Assembly: GCF_017315735.1 (NCBI RefSeq) | Contig: NZ_JAFLRK010000028.1 | Span: 1-48,237, forward strand | Length of the DNA stretch: 48,237 nucleotides | DNA from: Paracoccus shandongensis | Lineage (GTDB): Bacteria; Pseudomonadota; Alphaproteobacteria; Rhodobacterales; Rhodobacteraceae | Reading direction: 5' to 3' | Shown here: in pieces, positions 41,828 to 48,237 of the stretch | Layout: the number at the start of each line of letters is the position of its first letter | Position numbering within the stretch: the first letter of the stretch is position 1 | Notes under the pieces: model-generated | Database searches by the model: none | What the model was told of the DNA's origin: nothing | What the model saw: the letters and a program-made list of their open reading frames with translations, nothing else | Position numbers and translations under genes: made by a program

Positions 41828-43015
41828 ATGGCACATCATCTCAAACGTCTTTCCTGGCTTGCGCCCTTGCCGCTGCTGGCGGGTTGCAAGCCCGTGGTGC
41901 TGTCGCCCTCGGGCGATGTCGCGGCGCGCCAGGCCGATCTGCTGGTGCAATCGACCCTGCTGATGCTGATCATCATCGTTCCGGTGATGGCGCTGACGGT
42001 GTTCTTCGCCTGGCGTTATCGGGCCACGAACAAGCAGGCCAGCTATGATCCCGATTGGGACCATTCCACCAAGCTGGAGCTGGTGATCTGGGCCATCCCC
42101 CTGCTGATCATCGTGTCGCTGGGCGCGCTGACCTGGGTCGGCACGCATCTGCTGGATCCCTATCGCCCGCTGGACCGCATCGACGCCGAAACCCCGGTCG
42201 CGAACCAGCAGCCCTTGCAGGTGCAGGTCGTGGCGCTGGACTGGAAATGGCTGTTCATCTATCCCGAGCAGGGCGTGGCAAGCGTCAACCAGCTGGCTGT
42301 GCCGGTGGACAGGCCGGTGGAATTCACGCTGACCTCGACCTCGGTGATGAACGCCTTCTACATCCCGGCGATGGCGGGGATGATCTATGCCATGCCGGGG
42401 ATGCAGACCACGCTGCACGGCGTCTTCAACCATCCGGGCGAATACCAGGGGCTTGCCTCGCATTATTCGGGGGCCGGTTTCTCGGGGATGCGGTTCAAGG
42501 CCCATGCGCTGGACGCGGCGGGCTTTGACGGCTGGGTCGCGCAGGCCCGGGCCAGCGGCGAAACCCTGGACCGCGCCCGCTATCTGGACCTGGAAAAGCC
42601 CAGCGAGAACGTGCCGCCCATGGCCTTCGCCCCCGTGGATCCGCAATTGTTCAGCCGCGTCGTGAACATGTGCGTCGAGGAAGGCCGCATGTGCATGGCC
42701 GAGATGATGGCCCTGGACGCCCAGGGCGGGATGGGCCTGCCGGGCATTGCAAACGTGGCGCTTGCCGATGCCGACGCGCCGGGCACCGCGCGCCCCGTGC
42801 TGGGCCTGCCGCCCTTCCAGGTCAGCGGCATCTGCAGCGTCGAGGAGCTGAACCAGATGCTGGCCAGCACCGCCCCCACGGACAGCGCGCCGCGCGACCT
42901 GGCGCCCCTGCGCGGGCGGGGGCTGGACGCGCCCCGGGGCATCCTGGACCTGAACCTGCTGCCCAACCGACTGACGCAATCCGTGCCGCCCGGCGGCGCG
43001 GACCAGAACCTCTAG
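41828..43015 (+). CDS. cyoA: Quinol oxidase subunit II
   Basis: The 395-residue lipoprotein has lipobox LLAGC (Cys20), two transmembrane helices (about 41-61 and 85-105) and a periplasmic cupredoxin domain. The Cu-A ligands of cytochrome oxidases are missing, as expected of a quinol oxidase; VVALDWKWLFIYPEQGVASVNQLAVP marks the family. The ATG at 41828 places the lipoprotein signal at the very N-terminus; an in-frame ATG at 41744 lies inside the palindrome and is unlikely. The C-terminal 100 residues form an extension beyond the E. coli protein, rich in Ala/Pro/Leu. Confidence 0.93.
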   Translation: MAHHLKRLSWLAPLPLLAGCKPVVLSPSGDVAARQADLLVQSTLLMLIIIVPVMALTVFFAWRYRATNKQASYDPDWDHSTKLELVIWAIPLLIIVSLGALTWVGTHLLDPYRPLDRIDAETPVANQQPLQVQVVALDWKWLFIYPEQGVASVNQLAVPVDRPVEFTLTSTSVMNAFYIPAMAGMIYAMPGMQTTLHGVFNHPGEYQGLASHYSGAGFSGMRFKAHALDAAGFDGWVAQARASGETLDRARYLDLEKPSENVPPMAFAPVDPQLFSRVVNMCVEEGRMCMAEMMALDAQGGMGLPGIANVALADADAPGTARPVLGLPPFQVSGICSVEELNQMLASTAPTDSAPRDLAPLRGRGLDAPRGILDLNLLPNRLTQSVPPGGADQNL

Positions 43016-43027
43016 GCGGATCCGACG

Positions 43028-45034
43028 ATGGCAATTCCTTCCGAAATCCCGACCACCTTCCTGCTGGGCCGCCTGGACTGGCACGCGATCCCCCAGGATC
43101 CGATCGTCTGGGCGACCGGCGTCGTTGTCGCCATCGGCGGCGTGGCGATGCTGTGGATGCTGCACAAGTACCGGCTGTGGTCATACCTGTGGACCGAATG
43201 GTTCACATCCGTCGATCACAAGAAGATCGGCATCATGTATATCGTGCTGGCCCTGGTCATGTTCGTGCGCGGCTTTGCCGATGCTATCATGATGCGGCTT
43301 CAGCAGGCCATCGCCTTCAATGGGTCCGAGGGCTATCTGAACGCCCATCACTACGACCAGATCTTCTCGGCCCACGGGGTCATCATGATCTTCTTCGTGG
43401 CGATGCCCTTCGTCACGGGGCTGATGAACTTCGTCGTGCCCTTGCAGATCGGCGCGCGCGACGTGTCCTTCCCGTTCCTGAACAACTTTTCATTCTGGAT
43501 GACGGTCGGTGGCGCGGTGCTGACCATGATGTCGCTGTTCGTGGGCGAGTTCGCGCAGACCGGCTGGCTGGCCTTTCCGCCGCTGTCGGGACTGGGCTAC
43601 AGCCCCTATGTCGGCGTGGATTACTATATCTGGGGCCTGCAGGTCGCGGGGGTGGGGACCACGCTGTCGGGCATCAACCTGCTGGTGACGATCATCAAGA
43701 TGCGCGCGCCCGGCATGACCATGATGCGGATGCCGATCTTCACCTGGACGGCGCTGTGCACCAACATCCTGATCGTGGCGTCCTTCCCGGTGCTGACGGC
43801 GACGCTGGTGCTGCTGACGCTGGACCGTTATGTCGGCACCAACTTCTTCACCAACGACCTTGGCGGCAACGCCATGATGTATGTGAACCTGATCTGGATC
43901 TGGGGCCACCCCGAGGTCTATATCCTGATCCTTCCCCTGTTCGGCGTCTATTCCGAGGTCGTGGCGACCTTCACCGGCAAGCGGCTGTTCGGATACACCT
44001 CGATGGTCTATGCGACGGTCTGCATCACCATCCTGTCCTATCTGGTCTGGCTGCACCACTTCTTCACGATGGGCTCGGGGGCGTCCGTCAACTCGTTCTT
44101 CGGGATCACCACCATGATCATCTCGGTTCCCACGGGGGCCAAGATCTTCAACTGGCTGTTCACCATGTACCGCAGCCGCATCCGGTTCGAGCTGCCGATG
44201 ATGTGGACCGTGGCCTTCATGCTGACCTTCGTGATCGGCGGCATGACGGGCGTGCTGCTGGCCGTGCCGCCCGCCGACTTCGTGCTGCACAATTCGCTGT
44301 TCCTGGTGGCGCATTTCCACAACGTGATCATCGGCGGCGTGCTGTTCGGGCTGTTCGCGGCGGTCTATTACTGGTGGCCCAAGGCCTTCGGCTTCCGGCT
44401 GGATCCGTGGTGGGGCAAGGTCAGCTTCTGGTTCTGGGTGGTGGGCTTCTGGACCGCCTTCGCGCCGCTTTACGTGCTGGGGCTGATGGGCGTGACGCGG
44501 CGGATGCGGGTCTTCGACGATCCCGGCCTGCAGATCTGGTTCATCATCGCGGCCCTGGGCGCCGTGCTGATCGCCATCGGCATCGCCGCGATGTTCATCC
44601 AGTTCGGCGTGTCGATCATGCGGCGCGACCAGTTGCGGGACGAGACCGGCGATCCCTGGAACGGGCGCACGCTGGAATGGGCGACCTCCTCGCCGCCGCC
44701 GGCCTACAACTTCGCCTTCACGCCGGTAAGCCATGGCCTTGACACCTGGTGGGACATGAAGCGGTTCGGCCAGACCAGGCCCCGCGCGGAATACCTGCCG
44801 ATTCACATGCCCAAAAACACCGGGGCAGGGGTCGTCATCGCCGCTTTCGCCACGATCTGCGGCTTTGCGCTGGTCTGGTATATCTGGTGGCTGGCGGCCC
44901 TGTCCTTCGCGGGCGTGGTGATCGCCTCGATCGCCCACACCTTCAACTACGGGCGCGACTACCACATCCCGGCCGCCGAGGTCCGCGCGACGGAAGCCGC
45001 CCGCGACCGCCAGCTGGCAAGCGCGAGGGCCTGA
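43028..45034 (+). CDS. cyoB: Quinol oxidase subunit I
   Basis: The 668-residue catalytic subunit of the heme-copper oxidase has about 15 helices. The low-spin heme His is in [17 protein letters not shown]. The Cu-B His with its cross-linked Tyr is in [12 protein letters not shown], the Cu-B His pair in WLHHFFTMG, and the heme ligands in [11 protein letters not shown]. The K- and D-channel regions look intact. It reduces O2 to water with electrons from ubiquinol and pumps protons. The ATG lies 12 bases after the cyoA stop. Confidence 0.96.
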   Translation: MAIPSEIPTTFLLGRLDWHAIPQDPIVWATGVVVAIGGVAMLWMLHKYRLWSYLWTEWFTSVDHKKIGIMYIVLALVMFVRGFADAIMMRLQQAIAFNGSEGYLNAHHYDQIFSAHGVIMIFFVAMPFVTGLMNFVVPLQIGARDVSFPFLNNFSFWMTVGGAVLTMMSLFVGEFAQTGWLAFPPLSGLGYSPYVGVDYYIWGLQVAGVGTTLSGINLLVTIIKMRAPGMTMMRMPIFTWTALCTNILIVASFPVLTATLVLLTLDRYVGTNFFTNDLGGNAMMYVNLIWIWGHPEVYILILPLFGVYSEVVATFTGKRLFGYTSMVYATVCITILSYLVWLHHFFTMGSGASVNSFFGITTMIISVPTGAKIFNWLFTMYRSRIRFELPMMWTVAFMLTFVIGGMTGVLLAVPPADFVLHNSLFLVAHFHNVIIGGVLFGLFAAVYYWWPKAFGFRLDPWWGKVSFWFWVVGFWTAFAPLYVLGLMGVTRRMRVFDDPGLQIWFIIAALGAVLIAIGIAAMFIQFGVSIMRRDQLRDETGDPWNGRTLEWATSSPPPAYNFAFTPVSHGLDTWWDMKRFGQTRPRAEYLPIHMPKNTGAGVVIAAFATICGFALVWYIWWLAALSFAGVVIASIAHTFNYGRDYHIPAAEVRATEAARDRQLASARA

Positions 45035-45037
45035 TCC

Positions 45038-45655
45038 ATGAGCACCGTTTCGCAAACACCCCCCGGCACCTTCTGGGAAACCGAGCCCCACCACCACCAC
45101 GAGGGCGCGTCCACCAGCATCGGCTTCTGGGTCTATCTGATGAGCGACTGCCTGATGTTCGCGATCCTGTTCGCGACATTCGGGGTGCTGGGCGGCAGCT
45201 ATGCCGCGGGGCCGGGGCCGAAGGATCTGTTCGACCTGGAACTGGTCGCGCTGAACACGGCTTTCCTGCTGTTGTCGTCGATCACCTACGGTTTTGCCAT
45301 GCTGGCGATGGTGAAGAACAACAGGAACGGCACGCTGGCCTGGCTGGCCGTGACGCTGGTCTTCGGCCTGGCCTTTTTGGGGGTCGAGCTTTACGAGTTC
45401 AACCACCTGATCCACCTGGGCGCGGGCCCGCAGCGGTCGGCCTTCCTGTCGTCCTTCTTCGCGCTGGTGGGAACCCACGGGCTGCACGTGGCCTTTGGCT
45501 GCCTGTGGCTGGTCACGCTGATGATCCAGGTCCGCCAGCGGGGGCTGATCCCCGCCAACCGCCGCCGCCTGTCCTGTTTGTCGATGTTCTGGCACTTCCT
45601 GGACGTGATCTGGATCGGCGTCTTCACCTTTGTCTATCTGCTGGGGATGATCTGA
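45038..45655 (+). CDS. cyoC: Quinol oxidase subunit III
   Basis: The 205-residue membrane protein has five helices, as in CyoC, with FWETEPHHHHEGASTSIGFW at the N-terminus and FFALVGTHGLHVAFGCLWL in helix 4. It lies three bases after cyoB. Its stop overlaps the cyoD start (TGATG). Confidence 0.95.
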   Translation: MSTVSQTPPGTFWETEPHHHHEGASTSIGFWVYLMSDCLMFAILFATFGVLGGSYAAGPGPKDLFDLELVALNTAFLLLSSITYGFAMLAMVKNNRNGTLAWLAVTLVFGLAFLGVELYEFNHLIHLGAGPQRSAFLSSFFALVGTHGLHVAFGCLWLVTLMIQVRQRGLIPANRRRLSCLSMFWHFLDVIWIGVFTFVYLLGMI

Positions 45656-46071
45656 TGCCCTCTATCCAGGCCGAAGGCGACAAGCATCACGCGACCCGCC
45701 GCGCGGAATCGCATGGCAACCATCACGACGACGGCCACGACCACGGCAGCCTGCGGTCCTACATGACGGGCTTCGTGCTGTCGGTGATCCTGACCGCGAT
45801 CCCCTTTGCCGTGGTCATGGGCGGGGGCTTTGAAAGCCGCCTGCTGACGGCGGCCGTGGTGGTCGGGCTGGCGGTGGTGCAGATCCTGGTCCACATGGTC
45901 TTCTTCCTGCACATGAACACCCGCAGCGACGAGGGCTGGACCATGATGGCCCTGATCTTCACGGTGGTCATCCTGGTCATCGTCCTGGCCGGGTCGCTGT
46001 GGGTCATGTATCACATGAACACCAACATGATGCCGCAGATGAACCACGAGGCCCTGGGTCTCGGCTCGTGA
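45655..46071 (+). CDS. cyoD: Quinol oxidase subunit IV
   Basis: The 138-residue protein has three helices (about 37-57, 66-86 and 98-120) with VVQILVHMVFFLHMNTRSDEGW as the CyoD mark. The N-terminal 33 residues form a His/Asp-rich tail (GNHHDDGHDHGS) that is longer than usual and could bind metal. The stop overlaps the GTG start of surf1 (GTGA). Confidence 0.93.
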   Translation: MPSIQAEGDKHHATRRAESHGNHHDDGHDHGSLRSYMTGFVLSVILTAIPFAVVMGGGFESRLLTAAVVVGLAVVQILVHMVFFLHMNTRSDEGWTMMALIFTVVILVIVLAGSLWVMYHMNTNMMPQMNHEALGLGS

Positions 46072-46748
46072 CCGCCCGCCGCCATCTTGCCGCCCTTGCG
46101 GCGGCGGGGGCCGTGTTCCTGGTGCTGATCGCGCTTGGCGTCTGGCAGGTCCAGCGGCTGGCCTGGAAGACCGACCTGATCGCCCGGGTCGATGCGCGCG
46201 TCGCGGCCCAGCCGGTGCCTGCACCGGGGCCTGCCGACTGGGCGGGACTGACAGGGGAGGGTGCCGAATACCGCCGTGTCACGGTGACGGGGCGGTATGC
46301 GCCGGACAGCGACGTGCTGGTGCAGGCGGTGACGGAACGCGGGGCGGGGTTCTGGGTGATGACGCCCTTTGTCACCGATCAGGATTGGGTGCTGCTGGTC
46401 AACCGGGGCTTCGTCGCCGCCGACCGCCGCGACGACCGCCCCCTGCCTGCCGGTCCGCAGACCGTGACCGGCCTGCTGCGCCTGTCCCAGCCGGGCGGCG
46501 CCTTCCTGCGCGCCAACGATCCCCCCGCAGGCCGCTGGTATTCCCGCGACACCCAGGCCATCGCCGCCAGCCTGGGCCTGCCCCAGGTCGCCCCCTATTT
46601 CATCGACGCCGACCGGACGGGCGAGCACCAGCCCATCGGCGGCCTGACCGTGGTGGCCTTCCGCAACCACCACCTGTCCTATGCGCTGACCTGGTTCGCC
46701 ATGGCGGGCGGGCTGGTCGTGCTGACGGCCTATGCCCTGCGCCGCTAG
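46068..46748 (+). CDS. SURF1 family oxidase assembly protein (Surf1q-like)
   Basis: The 226-residue protein has the SURF1 architecture: a first helix at about residues 8-26 (FLVLIALGVWQVQRLAWK), a periplasmic domain with YRRVTVTGRY and LLVNRGFVAADRR, and a last helix near 200-220 after RNHHLSYALTWFAMA. In Paracoccus denitrificans a dedicated Surf1q encoded in the quinol oxidase operon helps heme a insertion. The GTG start overlaps the cyoD stop, so it belongs to this operon. Confidence 0.9.
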   Translation: MTARRHLAALAAAGAVFLVLIALGVWQVQRLAWKTDLIARVDARVAAQPVPAPGPADWAGLTGEGAEYRRVTVTGRYAPDSDVLVQAVTERGAGFWVMTPFVTDQDWVLLVNRGFVAADRRDDRPLPAGPQTVTGLLRLSQPGGAFLRANDPPAGRWYSRDTQAIAASLGLPQVAPYFIDADRTGEHQPIGGLTVVAFRNHHLSYALTWFAMAGGLVVLTAYALRR

Positions 46749-46848
46749 GGGCTTTCAGACCAAAGTGGCAGGCAAACTTTCCCTTTAGCGCTGGATCGCC
46801 ATCCCGCGCAGTTGCACACTAGGCATGTTCAACGCGGGGGAGGATGCG

Positions 46849-47820
46849 ATGGACGATCACAGCGAAGCGGCCACAGAACAGGCCCATGCCGTCCGCCGCC
46901 TGGGGGCCGAGATCGGCGCGACGCTGATCGGCCACCACGTCCTGGTCGAACGGTTGCTGATCGCCCTGCTGGCGGGCGGGCACGTCCTGATCGAAGGCCC
47001 TCCGGGCATCGCCAAGACCCGCGCCGTCAAGGCGCTGGCGGCGCATCTGCCGGGCAGCCACGCGCGCATCCAGTGCACGCCCGACCTCTTGCCCTCGGAC
47101 CTGACGGGCACGCAGGTGTTCCGCCCGGAAACCGGCGGCTTCGACTTCATCCCCGGCCCGATCTTCCACAGCCTCGTGCTGGTGGACGAGATCAACCGCG
47201 CGCCCCCCAAGGTGCAATCCGCCCTGCTGGAGGCGATGGCCGAAGGCCAGGTCACGACCGGCGGCACGACGCGGCCCTTGCCCGACCCCTTCATGGTCGT
47301 GGCGACCCAGAACCCCATCGAACACGAGGGCACCTTTCCCCTGCCCGAGGCGCAGCTGGACCGCTTCCTTCTGCACCTGCGCCTGGATCTGCCGGGGGCC
47401 GAGGCCGAGCGCGCCATCCTCGATCTGGTCGAGGCCGAGGCGGTCTCGCCCCCGCCGCCGCGCGGCACCGCCGTCACCGCCGCCGACCTTGCGAAAGCCC
47501 GGGCCGAGGTGGCGCGGATCCACCTGGCCCCCGCGCTCAAGGATTTCATCGTCCGGCTGGTCATGGCGACCCGGCCCGGGGGCGCGGTGGCGGAATGGGT
47601 AGAACATCCGGTGTCCCCGCGCGGCACGCTGGCCTTGGCCGCCGGCGTCCGCGCGCGGGCCTGGCTGCACGGCCGCGACCATGGGTTGCCCGAGGACGCC
47701 GAAGCCCTGGCCGCCGACGCCCTGTCGCACCGCCTGATCCCCGCCTGGTCGGCCAGCGGCGAAGGCCGCACCGCCCGCAGCCTGGTGGCCGAGATCCTGG
47801 CCCAGGTGCGCCCGTGGTAG
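46849..47820 (+). CDS. MoxR-family AAA+ ATPase
   Basis: The 323-residue ATPase has Walker A EGPPGIAKT, Walker B LVLVDEINRAPPKVQSALLEAM, sensor 1 VVATQNPIEHEGTFPLPEAQLDRF and the MoxR C-terminal lid. Such proteins act as chaperones with von Willebrand A partners. The ATG at 46849 has GGGGAGG six bases upstream and is preferred over an ATG at 46825. The DUF58 gene overlaps its end by seven bases. Confidence 0.93.
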   Translation: MDDHSEAATEQAHAVRRLGAEIGATLIGHHVLVERLLIALLAGGHVLIEGPPGIAKTRAVKALAAHLPGSHARIQCTPDLLPSDLTGTQVFRPETGGFDFIPGPIFHSLVLVDEINRAPPKVQSALLEAMAEGQVTTGGTTRPLPDPFMVVATQNPIEHEGTFPLPEAQLDRFLLHLRLDLPGAEAERAILDLVEAEAVSPPPPRGTAVTAADLAKARAEVARIHLAPALKDFIVRLVMATRPGGAVAEWVEHPVSPRGTLALAAGVRARAWLHGRDHGLPEDAEALAADALSHRLIPAWSASGEGRTARSLVAEILAQVRPW

Positions 47821-48237
47821 CCTGGCCCGCCCGCCTGCCCGACGCGCCCGGCATCCGCCTGACTGCCGCCGAATTGCTGGCCCTGCGCGACGGGGCGGCG
47901 GGCAAGCTGCGCCACCGGCCCCTGACCCGCCGGGCGGGCGCCGTTCCCGCGCGCACGCCCGGCGCGGGCATGGACCTGCGCGAAATCCGAGCCTATGTCG
48001 CGGGCGACGACGTGCGCCGCCTTGATCCGGCGGCGACCGCGCGCACCGGCCACCCCCATATCCGCAGCCTGCACGAGGATCGCGACGACACCATCCTGCT
48101 GTTGGCCGATTTCCGCGCGCCGATGCTGTGGGGGACGGGCGCGGCCCTGCGGTCGGTCTGCGCCGCGCGGCACCTGGCCCAGGCGGGCTGGCGCGTGGCG
48201 GGGCGCGGCGGATCGGTCGCGGCGCTGGTGGCCACGG
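47814..48237 (+). CDS. DUF58 domain protein, 3' end cut off by window
   Basis: About 141 codons are visible. The start is GTG at 47814, overlapping the moxR stop by seven bases. DLREIRAYVAGDDVRRLDPAATARTGHPHIRSLHEDRDDTILLLADFR, cited here by the blocks REIRAYVAGDDVRRLDPAAT and HIRSLHEDRDDT, is the DUF58 core that precedes a vWA-like fold. MoxR-DUF58 pairs usually lead a cluster of vWA and membrane proteins (Bat-like); the rest should lie right of the window. Confidence 0.88.
   Translation, partial: MVAWPARLPDAPGIRLTAAELLALRDGAAGKLRHRPLTRRAGAVPARTPGAGMDLREIRAYVAGDDVRRLDPAATARTGHPHIRSLHEDRDDTILLLADFRAPMLWGTGAALRSVCAARHLAQAGWRVAGRGGSVAALVAT

Noticed and set aside
43490..45595. A 701-codon open frame antisense to cyoB/cyoC
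   Set aside because: Gln/His/Arg-rich composition and full overlap with the catalytic oxidase subunit mark it as an artefact of codon bias.
46748..46849. Search for a promoter and terminator between surf1 and the MoxR gene
   Set aside because: No hairpin or hexamer pair was good enough to report, although a promoter for the MoxR cluster probably lies here.
1..48237. tRNA, rRNA, riboswitches, insertion sequences, prophage or integrase genes
   Set aside because: No cloverleaf with CCA-end pattern, no transposase or integrase motif and no terminal repeats with target duplications were seen by reading; a tRNAscan or Rfam search was not possible.

Overview
The window looks like chromosomal DNA of an alphaproteobacterium of the Rhodobacterales, most probably Paracoccus or a close relative. 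The base composition is very GC-rich with strong G/C bias at third codon positions. The gene content also fits: a cyoABCD quinol oxidase operon ending in a SURF1 gene, an NnrU protein, a carboxyspermidine-type polyamine operon, malate synthase G, and a DUF6478-like protein. This is inference from families; no 16S or other taxonomic marker is present. Genes are densely packed, with no gene-free stretch above 300 bases, no tRNA or rRNA, no CRISPR array, and no intact insertion sequence or prophage.

Layout: 1-4885 is the end of a tripartite RND efflux operon with two adaptors and one pump. 4975-7331 holds map (leftward), a CinA-type MoCF protein and a GNAT acetyltransferase. 7326-10964 holds a CbiX-like chelatase with a DUF4202 gene, NnrU, and a divergent pair (DadA-like FAD oxidoreductase and mnmD) that together resemble the two halves of MnmC. 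10928-13467 holds a rhomboid protease with a META-domain lipoprotein, then gabT. 13611-15912 is a flavin reductase followed by a two-gene ABC-2 exporter. 15625-21133 holds a ClpP-like secreted protein, rimO, an MT-A70 methyltransferase, a sulfotransferase and ettA. 21134-21718 has a cluster of REP-type palindromes and a 49-residue secreted peptide. 21718-26769 holds an acyl-CoA synthetase, a BON-LysM protein, a CAP-domain lipoprotein and an MsbA-like ABC exporter. 26821-32961 holds mtnN, zapE, folC, accD, cardiolipin synthase and phhB. 33020-34170 is a pair of uncharacterised genes. 34263-36625 is the polyamine operon. 36717-41604 holds an AI-2E/PerM transporter, glcB and an MHS-type transporter. 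41828-46748 is cyoABCD-surf1. 46849-48237 starts a MoxR/DUF58 cluster and is cut by the window end.

Most of the window is housekeeping and respiratory or central metabolism, not an accessory island. The parts that stand out are: (i) an 83-base intergenic repeat found twice, each time between convergent gene ends; (ii) four GTAG-headed REP-like palindromes packed as two inverted pairs after ettA; (iii) a shared CCGGGGATATTT-type hairpin element at two loci; (iv) separate, divergent MnmC-like halves; (v) a secreted ClpP-like protein whose reading frame runs about 288 bases antisense into an ABC permease gene; and (vi) two palindromes upstream of the quinol oxidase operon. No clearly novel multi-gene defence or metabolic system was found.
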